From Bacillota bacterium (GTDB lineage: Bacteria > Bacillota > Bacilli > Calditerricolales > Calditerricolaceae): a stretch of DNA of 6,808 nt. The first letter of the stretch is position 1. Each line of letters begins with the position of its first letter. The stretch spans positions 1-6,808 of the forward strand of contig PKQU01000112.1 of NCBI GenBank assembly GCA_017577925.1. Reading direction: 5' to 3'. Shown in pieces: positions 1-6,651 of this stretch. Made by a program: the position numbers and the translations under genes. The notes below the pieces were generated by a model. The model worked only from the letters and a program-made list of their open reading frames with translations. It ran no database searches and was not told the DNA's origin.

Positions 1-1
1 G

Positions 2-340
2 TGGCTCAACGCCGTCTATGCCCTCCTCGACCCCTACGCCAATCTCTTTTTGCCCACCCGCAAGGTCGTCGAAAAATCCTACGAAGGCAAGCGCATTCGC
101 AAACGCTTCGACCAAGCCCGCACGCCTCTCCAACGCCTGATCGAAAGCGGCGCCTTAAAACCGGAGATGGAACACATGCTCATGGCTCAGTTTGAAACGC
201 TCAACCCGCTCGATCTTCATGATCAGCTCGAAAAAATCGTGGCTCGGGGCCCTTCGGCTCCCTCCCCCGAGCCACCTAACCAAGACCTCAACTCCATTTT
301 CCTCCCTGAGGGAGCCTCTTGCCAAGTCCTTCTGGGTTAG
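2..340 (+). CDS. Integrase-type transposase, C-terminal end only (5' part outside window)
   Basis: The frame is open from the left edge to a TAG at 338-340 and gives about 112 residues. It begins WLNAVYALLDPYANLFLPTR, continues with VVEKSYEGKRIRKRFDQAR and TPLQRLIESGAL, and ends near LNPLDLHDQLEKIV plus a Pro/Ser-rich tail. The segment 'N.F.P..K....G.....R.FDQARTP..RL..SG' is what I remember from the region after the DDE integrase core in ISNCY/IS21-like transposases of Bacillota; the catalytic core itself is not in the window, so this is recognition of the tail only. The true start lies upstream; the ATG at 50 is internal. The last 33 residues (from about VARGPSAPSPEP) look unconserved, and their DNA also carries a minus-strand hairpin. 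The stop codon sits inside the first of two element-end repeats, which supports a mobile element reaching its right end here. Whether the full gene is intact cannot be judged. Confidence 0.7.
   Translation, partial: WLNAVYALLDPYANLFLPTRKVVEKSYEGKRIRKRFDQARTPLQRLIESGALKPEMEHMLMAQFETLNPLDLHDQLEKIVARGPSAPSPEPPNQDLNSIFLPEGASCQVLLG
231..275 (-). terminator. Predicted intrinsic terminator for the metI-metC-metH transcript
   Basis: Read on the minus strand, GTGGCTCGGGG (275-265) and CCCCGAGCCAC (249-239) form a perfect 11-bp GC-rich stem around a 15-nt loop. It is followed by GA and then six T (236-231). Stem plus T-run is the classic Rho-independent form. On the plus strand no T-run follows, so it should act only on transcription coming from metH, whose stop lies about 210 bp upstream. 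It lies within the last codons of the convergent transposase gene. No better hairpin with a T-run was seen between metH and this point. Confidence 0.6.
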
Positions 341-389
341 ATTTTCTCGTGAGTGACCGGCTTCACTTCGGTTAGGTTTTTATGTGAGT
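335..389. repeat. Two imperfect direct repeats at the transposon end, 35-bp period
   Basis: GGTTAGATTTTCTCGTGAGT (335-354) and GGTTAGGTTTTTATGTGAGT (370-389) match at 16 of 20 positions and start exactly 35 bp apart. Both have GGTTAG, then TTTT, then GTGAGT. The first includes the transposase stop codon. I infer that these are transposase-binding sites at the element end; similar GGTTA-CATTTT-like repeats are what I recall next to this transposase type in other Bacillota. Confidence 0.6.
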
Positions 390-394
390 TGACA

Positions 395-485
395 CGTGCC
401 GGGTATCCTTGCGCGCCTCGCAGCAGGCCGTTGCGAACCGGCTTGAAAACCAACCCGCCGCTTTTCTTACCTATATGAAACGACG
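395..485. other. Short gap between transposon end and metH stop
   Basis: These 91 bases hold no open frame with a plausible start and no convincing hairpin plus T-run. A GAAAA/TTTTC pairing on the minus strand (about 444-465) is too weak to be a terminator. If the element inserted here, the gap is what remains of the original sequence downstream of metH, and the operon's own terminator may have been displaced beyond the left edge. Confidence 0.5.
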
Positions 486-3400
486 CTACTCCACACCAAA
501 GTACCTCGCCTCGGGATGGGCGAAGACCATCGCCGACACGGAGGCCTCGGGGTCCATCATGTATCCCTCGGTGAGGCGCAGGCCGATCTCCTCCGGCTGG
601 AGCAGGCGGAACAGCTTGGCCTGGTCCTCCAGATTGGGGCAGGCCGGATAGCCGAAGGAGACGCGGATCCCCTGGTACTTGGCGGCGAAGCGATCGGCCA
701 TGGTCATCTCCGGCGGGTCGGGGAAGCCCCACGCGTCGCGCAGGATGTGGTGCAGCCGCTCGGCGAAGGCCTCGGCCAGCTCCAGCGCCGCCGCTTGCAG
801 GACGTGGGCGCGCAGGTAGTTGCCCTGCTCCTTCCACGCCTGCGCCTGCTCGCGAATGCCCGTGCCGGCCGTCACGGCGAAGAAAGCGACGTAATCCATC
901 ACGCCGCTCGAGGCCGGGCGCAGGAAATCGGCCAGGCACAGGAAGGGCGGCTTCTTCTGGCGGGGGAAGGAAAACCGTTCGAGCACCCGCGTCGGAGAAT
1001 CCGGGTCGTAGATGAGGATGTCGTCGCCGTCCGACTGGGCCGGGAAAAAGCGATACACGGCGTGGGCCTCGATCAGGCCGCTCGCCTCCGCTTCCGCCAG
1101 CACCTCGTCGACGACGGCCTTCAACTTCACCGCCTTCTCATCGCCTTCGGCCAGCAGCTTCTCCACGTTGCCGCGCAGGCCAAGGTGCTTGCCGAGGAGC
1201 ATCCGCCAGTTCAAATACGGAAGCAAATGGCGCAGCGGGTAGCGGCGCAGCACATGCCGCTTGAGGTCCGGCGGCACGAACACCGGTGCCTCCTTCACCC
1301 GGGGGCGCGCCGGCAACGTGGCCACGGCCACGGGCGCTTTGGCCTCCGCCGCCGCACCGCTGACCTGAACCCGCCGGTGCGCCGCCTCCAGCGCCCGCCG
1401 CTTGTCGGCGTCGAACAGGGCGTTGGCCAGTTCCAGCCCCTCCATGGCGTCCTTGGCGTAGAGGACCAGCCCGTCGTAGACCGGGGCGATGCGCGTGGTG
1501 ACGAACTTGCGTGTCAGGGCCGCTCCGCCGATGAGGAGCGGCACGGTGATGCCCGCCGCCTTGAGGTCCTGGGCGGTGTGAACCATCATCTGCGCCGACT
1601 TGACGAGGAGCCCCGATAGGCCGATGGCGTCGGGCTTTTCCCGGTGGTAGGCTTCGATCAGCTTCTCCGACGGCACCTTGATGCCCAGATCTACCACCCG
1701 ATAGCCGTTGTTGGACAGGATGATCTCGACAAGGTTCTTGCCGATGTCGTGGACGTCGCCCTTCACCGTGGCCAGGAGGATCGTCCCCTTGGTGGCCGTC
1801 TCCTTCTTCTCCATGTACGGCTCGAGGAAGGCCACGGCGGCCTTCATCACCTCGGCACTCTGCAGCACCTCGGCCACGATGAGCTGGTTGTCGTTAAACA
1901 GGCGCCCCACCCTGTCCATGCCGGCCATGAGCGGCCCGTTGATGATGGCCAGCGGGTCGCCGTATTTCTCGAGGGCCCGCTCCAGATCGTCGTACAGGCC
2001 CTCCTTCGTCCCCTCCACGATGTAGCGGGCCAGGCGCTCCTCTAGCGTCAGGTTCTCCGCCGGAGCTGTGCCTTTTTTCTCTGCCTTCTTCTCCCGGAAA
2101 TGGGCCGTAAAGCGGGCCAGCGCCTCCTCGCAGGCCGCTTTGTCGGTGGAAAAGAGCAGCGCCTCGGCCAGGACGCGTTCCTCTTCCGGTATCGACGCGT
2201 ACCGCTCCAGGCGCTCCGTGTTGACGATGGCGTAGTCGAGGCCGGCCTTCGTGCAGTGGTAGAGGAAGACGGCATTGAGCACCTCGCGCCCGGCCGGCGG
2301 CAGGCCGAAGGAGACGTTGCTGATGCCGAGAATCGTCGGGCACTCCGGAAAGCGTTCCTTGATGAGGCGGAGGCCCTCGATCGTCTCCACGGCCGCCCCG
2401 ACGTAGGCCGCGTCGCCGGTGCCCACCGGGAAGACGAGGGGGTCAAAGATGATGTCGCGCGGGTCGAGGCCGTACTTGTGCACCAAGAGATCGTAGGATC
2501 GCGCGGCCACCTCCAGCTTGCGCTCCCGCGTCACGGCCATGCCCTGCTCGTCGATGGCGCCGACAACGACGGCCGCCCCGTAGGCGTGGACGAGCGGCGC
2601 CACGTCGGCGAAGCGCTTCTCGCCCTCCTCCAGGTTGATCGAGTTGATGATCGCCTTCCCCTGGGAAAAGGTCAGGCCCAGCTCGATCACGCGCGGGTCG
2701 GTGGAGTCGAGCATCAGCGGTACCTTGACCTTCTTCACCACGTGGGCGAGAAAGCGTGCCATGTCGGCATGCTCGTCACGATCGGGATCGGCTAGGCAGA
2801 TGTCGAGGATCTGGGCGCCGCCCTTCACCTGGGCGCGGGCGATTTCCGCCGCCTCCTCGTATTTTCCCTCGGCAATGAGCCGGCGGAACTTGCGCGAACC
2901 GATGACATTGGTCCGCTCGCCAACGAGGAGCGGGCGGTTTTCCGGCTCCAGGTAGACCGCCTCGATGCCCGAAACAGCGTGCACCGTTCGCCCCTTCGGC
3001 ACGCGGGGCGCGTAGGCGGAAAGGGCCTCGGCCAGCGCGCGGATGTGCGCCGGCGTCGTGCCGCAACAACCGCCGGCGATGTTCAGCCAGCCCTGCTCAG
3101 CGAAGGCAGCCATCTTTTTGGCCAGCGCCTGCGGCGTCTCATGATAGTGACCGTCCTCATCGGGCAAACCGGCGTTGGGGTAGCAAAGGACGAAACAGTC
3201 GGCCAGCTCGGCCAGGGTGCGCAGGTGGTCGCGCATGAACTCCGGCCCCGTGGCGCAGTTGAGCCCCACCGCCAGCGGGCGGAGATGGCGCACCGACAGG
3301 TAGAAGGCCTCGAGGGTTTGCCCGGCGAGCATCGTCCCCGTAGGTTCGATCGTCCCCGAGAGAAACAGGGGCACCTCGCGTCCCGTCTGGGCGAAGGCCC

Positions 3401-3935
3401 TGCGAATGCCGATCCCGGCCGCCTTCACGTTGCGCGTGTCTTGGGCGGTTTCCACGAGGAGGAGGTCAACGCCCCCCTCGAGAAGGGCCACGGCCTGCTC
3501 GCGGTACACATCGACCAATTCGTCGAAGGTGATGCCGCCGGTCACCGACAGGGATTTGGTTGTCGGGCCGATGGACCCCGCCACAAAGCGCGGCCGGTCG
3601 GGAGTGGCATACCGGTCGGCGGCCTCGCGGGCCAGGCGCGCCGCGGCGCGGTTAATCTCACCGACACGGTCCGCCAGCCCGTACTCGGCCAGCACAACCC
3701 GCGTGGCGCCGAAGGTGTTTGTCTCGATGATGTCGGCCCCCGCCTCGAGGTAGGCCTCATGAATGCCGGCGATCAGGTCGGGGCGGGTGAGGTTGAGCAC
3801 CTCGTTGCACCCGTCATAGGCCTCGCCGCCGAAGTCTTGCGGCATGAGACCGGCCTGCTGGATCATCGTCCCCATTGCTCCATCCAGGATGAGAATGCGT
3901 GTTTCGAGTTCCTTGCGAAGGGCTGTACACGCCAT
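486..3935 (-). CDS. metH: Cobalamin-dependent methionine synthase
   Basis: Cytoplasmic 5-methyltetrahydrofolate:homocysteine methyltransferase, 1149 residues, a full-length four-module enzyme (the E. coli protein is about 1227). The homocysteine domain (about 1-310) starts ILDGAMGTMIQ and has the zinc ligands Cys227 (GLNCATG) and Cys290-Cys291 (GGCCGTTP). The pterin domain (about 335-590) has GERTNVIGSRKF, MLDST and NSINLEEG. The cobalamin part (about 628-850) has DVHDIG at 727-732 with His729 as the likely lower cobalt ligand, then SGLLVKS and LIGGAALT. The SAM-binding reactivation domain (about 890-1149) has RVSFGYPACP with Arg1091 and Tyr1096. Ala/Pro-rich and Lys-rich linkers separate modules. 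The ATG at 3935 follows AAAGGAGAG (3950-3942), with 8 nt between the GGAG core and the start. It lies 17 bp after metC and is probably co-transcribed from the SAM riboswitch leader. All key residues are present; no frameshift seen. Confidence 0.97.
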   Translation of the reverse strand: MACTALRKELETRILILDGAMGTMIQQAGLMPQDFGGEAYDGCNEVLNLTRPDLIAGIHEAYLEAGADIIETNTFGATRVVLAEYGLADRVGEINRAAARLAREAADRYATPDRPRFVAGSIGPTTKSLSVTGGITFDELVDVYREQAVALLEGGVDLLLVETAQDTRNVKAAGIGIRRAFAQTGREVPLFLSGTIEPTGTMLAGQTLEAFYLSVRHLRPLAVGLNCATGPEFMRDHLRTLAELADCFVLCYPNAGLPDEDGHYHETPQALAKKMAAFAEQGWLNIAGGCCGTTPAHIRALAEALSAYAPRVPKGRTVHAVSGIEAVYLEPENRPLLVGERTNVIGSRKFRRLIAEGKYEEAAEIARAQVKGGAQILDICLADPDRDEHADMARFLAHVVKKVKVPLMLDSTDPRVIELGLTFSQGKAIINSINLEEGEKRFADVAPLVHAYGAAVVVGAIDEQGMAVTRERKLEVAARSYDLLVHKYGLDPRDIIFDPLVFPVGTGDAAYVGAAVETIEGLRLIKERFPECPTILGISNVSFGLPPAGREVLNAVFLYHCTKAGLDYAIVNTERLERYASIPEEERVLAEALLFSTDKAACEEALARFTAHFREKKAEKKGTAPAENLTLEERLARYIVEGTKEGLYDDLERALEKYGDPLAIINGPLMAGMDRVGRLFNDNQLIVAEVLQSAEVMKAAVAFLEPYMEKKETATKGTILLATVKGDVHDIGKNLVEIILSNNGYRVVDLGIKVPSEKLIEAYHREKPDAIGLSGLLVKSAQMMVHTAQDLKAAGITVPLLIGGAALTRKFVTTRIAPVYDGLVLYAKDAMEGLELANALFDADKRRALEAAHRRVQVSGAAAEAKAPVAVATLPARPRVKEAPVFVPPDLKRHVLRRYPLRHLLPYLNWRMLLGKHLGLRGNVEKLLAEGDEKAVKLKAVVDEVLAEAEASGLIEAHAVYRFFPAQSDGDDILIYDPDSPTRVLERFSFPRQKKPPFLCLADFLRPASSGVMDYVAFFAVTAGTGIREQAQAWKEQGNYLRAHVLQAAALELAEAFAERLHHILRDAWGFPDPPEMTMADRFAAKYQGIRVSFGYPACPNLEDQAKLFRLLQPEEIGLRLTEGYMMDPEASVSAMVFAHPEARYFGVE

Positions 3936-3952
3936 GGTTTGCTCTCCTTTCT

Positions 3953-5113
3953 TTATCGCTGCGGCAGTGCGGCACCGGCTGCCGCAAGGGCCTGGGCCAG
4001 GTCGGCCTGGAGGTCCTCCAGCGCCTCCAGTCCCACCGACAGGCGCAGGAGGCCGTCACCGATGCCCCGCGCGCGGCGCACCTCGGGCGGCATGGCCGCG
4101 TGGGACATCCGCGCGGGATAGGTAAGGATGCTCTCGACGGCGCCCAGGCTCACGGCCACGATGGGCAGGCGCACGGCCTGAACGAAGCGGCGCACCGCCT
4201 CGGCCGATCCCAGATCGAAGGCCAGCACCGCCCCATCGCCGGTGGCCTGGGACCGGTGCGTCGCGTGGCCGGGATGGTCGCGCAGGCCCGGGTAGTAGAC
4301 GCGGCGAACGGCCGGATGGGTCTTCAGCCAGGCGGCCAGTTGCGCGGCGGTGCGCTCGGCCTGGTCGAGGCGCACCTTCAGTGTCTTGAGGCCGCGCAAC
4401 AGGAGCCAGCTGTCCTGGACGCCGAGCACGGCGCCGACGGCGTTTTGCACCGCGTACAGGCGGCGGCCCAGCTCCGCGTCGCGCACGATGGCCAGCCCGG
4501 CCACGACATCGCTGTGGCCGCTCAGGAACTTCGTCGCACTGTGAACAACGATGTCGCACCCCAGTTCCAGCGGCCGCTGCCGGTACGGCGTGAGAAACGT
4601 GTTGTCGACGATGGTGAGCAGGCCGTGGCGCTGCGCAATGGCCACCATCGCCCGCAGGTCGGTGATCTTCAGCGTCGGGTTCGACGGCGTCTCGATGTAG
4701 AGGGCCTTCGTGTTGGGCCGGACGGCGGCCGCCACCCGCTCGGGGTCGGTGGTGTCGACGAAGGTGGTCTCGATGCCCAATCGCGCCAACACCGTGGTCA
4801 ACAGACGGTACGTGCCGCCGTACACGTCCTCCGAAACGACGAGATGGTCACCGGTGGAAAAGAGCATCAACACGCTGGCGATGGCGGCCATGCCGGAGGA
4901 AAAGGCGAAGGCCGCCGCCCCGCCTTCCAGCCGTGCCGCTGCCTCCTCCAGCGCTGCCCGCGTCGGGTTGCCTGAGCGCGCATAGTCGAAGGCGGGCGGC
5001 TCATCGAGGGACGCGTGGTGGTACGTGCTGGCCAGGTAGATCGGCACGCTGGCTGCACCGGTGACGGGATCGGTTTCCGACCCGGGGTGAATGAGCCGCG
5101 TAGCAAACTTCAC
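3953..5113 (-). CDS. metC: Cystathionine beta-lyase (PLP-dependent)
   Basis: Splits cystathionine to homocysteine, pyruvate and ammonia, the step between MetI and MetH; cytoplasmic, probably a homotetramer as in the Cys/Met PLP family. It has 386 residues, the usual length. Visible motifs are FDYARSGNPTR (42-52, with the Tyr44/Arg46 phosphate-binding pair), FSSGMAA (71-77), DVYGGTYR (96-103), Asp170 in TIVDNTF, the PLP lysine Lys195 in HSATKFLSGH, and VSLGAVESILTYPARMSHAA near the C-terminus. The last motif and GVQDSWLLLRGLKTL resemble Bacillus subtilis MetC rather than MetI, which is the reason for the beta-lyase call; a gamma-lyase or gamma-synthase activity cannot be excluded by sequence alone. 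The start is GTG at 5113-5111, overlapping the metI stop as GTGA, with AGGAGGG (5126-5120) 6 nt upstream inside the last metI codons. Translational coupling to metI is likely. Confidence 0.92.
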   Translation of the reverse strand: MKFATRLIHPGSETDPVTGAASVPIYLASTYHHASLDEPPAFDYARSGNPTRAALEEAAARLEGGAAAFAFSSGMAAIASVLMLFSTGDHLVVSEDVYGGTYRLLTTVLARLGIETTFVDTTDPERVAAAVRPNTKALYIETPSNPTLKITDLRAMVAIAQRHGLLTIVDNTFLTPYRQRPLELGCDIVVHSATKFLSGHSDVVAGLAIVRDAELGRRLYAVQNAVGAVLGVQDSWLLLRGLKTLKVRLDQAERTAAQLAAWLKTHPAVRRVYYPGLRDHPGHATHRSQATGDGAVLAFDLGSAEAVRRFVQAVRLPIVAVSLGAVESILTYPARMSHAAMPPEVRRARGIGDGLLRLSVGLEALEDLQADLAQALAAAGAALPQR

Positions 5114-6399
5114 CTCGTTCCCTCCTCTCCCGTGCGGACCGCCGCGGATAGGGCTCCACAGGGACGCGTTCCCACCGGCTCGGCTTCCCGGCCGCTTGGG
5201 GGTGCCCCTGCACGTTCCCCTTCCGCCAGCACCTTGGCCCGACCGCGGCCCACCTCCTCCGCCGCCCGCTCGAGGGCCTGGGCCAGGTCGGCAATCAGGT
5301 CATCCGCGTGCTCAATGCCGACGGACAGGCGCAGCAGCCTGTCGTCGACCCCGACGGCGCGGCGGATCGCCTCGGGGATCTCGGCATGGGTCTGCATCGC
5401 CGGATAGGTGATGAGGCTCTCCACGCCACCCAGGCTTTCGGCGAAGGTGATGAGCCGCACATGGCGCAGCACCGGCTCCACCAGGGCCGGGTCGACGACC
5501 CGGAACGACAGGAGCGCCCCCGGCCCCTTCGCCTGACGGAAATGGACCTCGCGTCCGGGATGGCCGGGCAGATCGGGGAAATACACCGCCTCCACGAGCG
5601 GATGGTCAGCCAGGAAACGGGCGATGCGCGACGCGTTTTCCTGCTGGCGGTCGAGGCGCACGGCCAGGGTTTTCATCCCGCGCATGAGCAGCCAGGAATC
5701 CTGCGGGCCGAGCACCGCGCCGATGGCGTTGTGCAGGAACGCCACGCGCTCGGTCAGCTCCTCGCCCCTGGTCACGATCAGGCCGGCGAGGACGTCGTTG
5801 TGCCCGCCGAGGTACTTCGTCGCGCTGTGGACGACGATGTCGGCGCCCAGCGCGAGGGGCCGCTGCAGGTACGGGCTCATCAGCGTGTTGTCGACGATGA
5901 GGAGCAGGCCGTGGTCCCTGGCCACCTTCGCCAGGGCGGCGATGTCGGCCACCTGCAGGAGGGGGTTGGTCGGCGTTTCGATGAAGAGGGCTTTGGTGTT
6001 CGGCCGCAGGGCCCGGCGCACCGCGTCGACGGACGAGGCGTCGACGTAGGTGGCCGTCACCCCCGCCCGGGCCAGCACCTGTTCAAACAGCCGGTACGTG
6101 CCGCCGTAAAGGTCGTGGGACAGCACGACGTGGTCGCCGCGGGAAAAGAGGGCCGCCACCGTCTGGATCGCCGCCATGCCCGACGCGCAGGCGAACCCGC
6201 CGTCGCCGCCTTCCAGCGCGGCGATGGCCTCCTCCAGCACCTTCCGCGTCGGATTGGCCAGGCGGGAGTAGTCAAAGCCGGTGCTCTGCCCCAGCGCCGG
6301 GTGGCCGTACGTGGCCGCGTAGTAGACCGGGTAGCTCACGGCACCGGTAACGATATCCTTCCGGTTGCCAATTTGGGCCAAACAGGATTCGACGCGCAC
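5110..6399 (-). CDS. metI: Cystathionine gamma-synthase / O-acetylhomoserine thiolyase (PLP-dependent)
   Basis: First gene of the operon. It joins O-acetyl- or O-succinylhomoserine to cysteine to give cystathionine; Bacillus MetI can also use sulfide directly. The 429-residue product starts MRVESCLAQIGNRKD, matching the start of Bacillus MetI. It has FDYSRLANPTR (42-52), CASGMAA (71-77), DLYGGTYR (96-103), Asp170 in LIVDNTL, the PLP lysine Lys195 in HSATKYLGGH, and ESLGGVESLITYPAMQTHAE near the end of the catalytic domain. The start chosen is GTG 6399-6397, 8 nt after AAAGGAGG. The frame is open for 47 more codons upstream, but those lie in the terminator and aptamer and are not protein. The enzyme fold ends near residue 382; a Gly/Arg/Glu/Pro-rich tail of about 46 residues follows, which I do not recognise. 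Expression should fall when SAM is abundant. Confidence 0.93.
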   Translation of the reverse strand: MRVESCLAQIGNRKDIVTGAVSYPVYYAATYGHPALGQSTGFDYSRLANPTRKVLEEAIAALEGGDGGFACASGMAAIQTVAALFSRGDHVVLSHDLYGGTYRLFEQVLARAGVTATYVDASSVDAVRRALRPNTKALFIETPTNPLLQVADIAALAKVARDHGLLLIVDNTLMSPYLQRPLALGADIVVHSATKYLGGHNDVLAGLIVTRGEELTERVAFLHNAIGAVLGPQDSWLLMRGMKTLAVRLDRQQENASRIARFLADHPLVEAVYFPDLPGHPGREVHFRQAKGPGALLSFRVVDPALVEPVLRHVRLITFAESLGGVESLITYPAMQTHAEIPEAIRRAVGVDDRLLRLSVGIEHADDLIADLAQALERAAEEVGRGRAKVLAEGERAGAPPSGREAEPVGTRPCGALSAAVRTGEEGTR

Positions 6400-6407
6400 C
6401 GCCTCTT

Positions 6408-6415
6408 CCTCCTTT
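6408..6415 (-). promoter_or_regulatory. metI ribosome binding site (decides the start)
   Basis: AAAGGAGG read on the minus strand is a near-perfect Shine-Dalgarno sequence, 8 nt before the GTG at 6399-6397. It selects this GTG over upstream in-frame ATG and GTG codons, which lie within the riboswitch or its terminator and lack such a site. Confidence 0.85.
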
Positions 6416-6446
6416 ACGTATTTCTTCGGTTTGCTTGCCGGCAACG

Positions 6447-6479
6447 AAAAAGGCCTTTCATCTCTGCAGATGAAAGGCC
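6447..6479 (-). terminator. SAM-controlled intrinsic terminator in the metI leader
   Basis: GGCCTTTCATCT (6479-6468) and AGATGAAAGGCC (6463-6452) form a perfect 12-bp stem with loop GCAG, followed by five T (6451-6447). It lies between the aptamer and the metI ribosome binding site, 47 nt before the start codon. It is the expression platform of the riboswitch: formed when SAM is bound, blocked by the antiterminator when SAM is absent. Confidence 0.93.
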
Positions 6480-6503
6480 GGAATTGTCGTTCCGCTCTCA
6501 TCT
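6468..6503 (-). promoter_or_regulatory. Predicted antiterminator pairing
   Basis: AGATGAGAG (6503-6495), most of which is the 3' strand of aptamer stem P1, can pair with CTTTCATCT (6476-6468), the 5' arm of the terminator, over 9 bp with one G-U wobble. The same bases cannot also sit in P1 and the terminator stem, which gives the on/off switch. This is deduced from complementarity; energies were not computed. Confidence 0.75.
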
Positions 6504-6607
6504 CCCAGAGATGAACCATCTCTGCAGGAATTGGCACCACACCGACCGTGCGTCGGTAGGTTGCCGGGCTTCATCGGGCCAGTCCCTCCGCCACTCTTGA
6601 TAAGAGC
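6494..6607 (-). promoter_or_regulatory. SAM-I (S-box) riboswitch aptamer
   Basis: The minus strand reads CTTATCAAGAGTGGCGGAGG followed by GGACTGGCCCGATGAAGCCC and GGCAACC, which is the S-box consensus almost base for base. P1 is GCTCTTATC (6607-6599) with GATGAGAGC (6502-6494), 9 bp with one wobble. The conserved P2/kink-turn segment is about 6590-6559. P3 is ACCGAC/GTCGGT (6557-6552 with 6546-6541). GGTGCCAATTCC (6538-6527) is the conserved J3/4 segment, and P4 is CAGAGATG/CATCTCTG (6524-6517 with 6513-6506) with a 3-nt loop. It binds S-adenosylmethionine and, with the downstream terminator, should switch off metI-metC-metH when SAM is plentiful. Confidence 0.97.
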
Positions 6608-6651
6608 TGGATCATGATGCTATGCGGTTGTTCTATGTGTGATTTGCTTTA

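Larger units (their letters stand above)
1..394 (+). mobile_element. Right-hand end of an insertion sequence (ISNCY/IS21-like, left part outside window)
   Basis: This stretch contains the transposase 3' end followed directly by two imperfect 20-bp direct repeats, the arrangement expected of an element end with tandem transposase-binding sites. The boundary is proposed at 394 because the second repeat continues into TTGACA, giving a terminal CA; elements of the IS21/integrase type often end in TG...CA. The left end and any target-site duplication are outside the window, so the boundary is an inference good to a few bases. The element is convergent with the methionine operon. Confidence 0.55.

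Noticed and set aside
302..314. CTCCC-TGA-GGGAG palindrome in the transposase 3' end
   Set aside because: Only a 5-bp stem and no T-run on either strand, so not called as a terminator.
337..939. 200-codon minus-strand frame overlapping the 3' end of metH
   Set aside because: Out-of-frame shadow of metH; Arg/Gly/Pro-rich with no domain.
516..1619. Long plus-strand open frame opposite metH (and others at 2100-2795, 2979-4121)
   Set aside because: Antisense shadow of metH in GC-rich DNA; Arg/Gly/His/Leu-rich composition, no recognisable domain, and no credible ribosome binding site noted.
3899..4975. Plus-strand open frame opposite metC
   Set aside because: Shadow of metC caused by high third-position GC; no family resemblance.
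6400..6540. Extension of metI by 47 codons to an upstream start at 6540
   Set aside because: The extra codons fall in the SAM aptamer, terminator and ribosome binding site. The GTG at 6399 has an ideal Shine-Dalgarno sequence and gives the family's normal N-terminus.
5308..6600. 430-codon plus-strand open frame opposite metI and the riboswitch
   Set aside because: Shadow of metI; it also runs through the riboswitch and has no recognisable motif.
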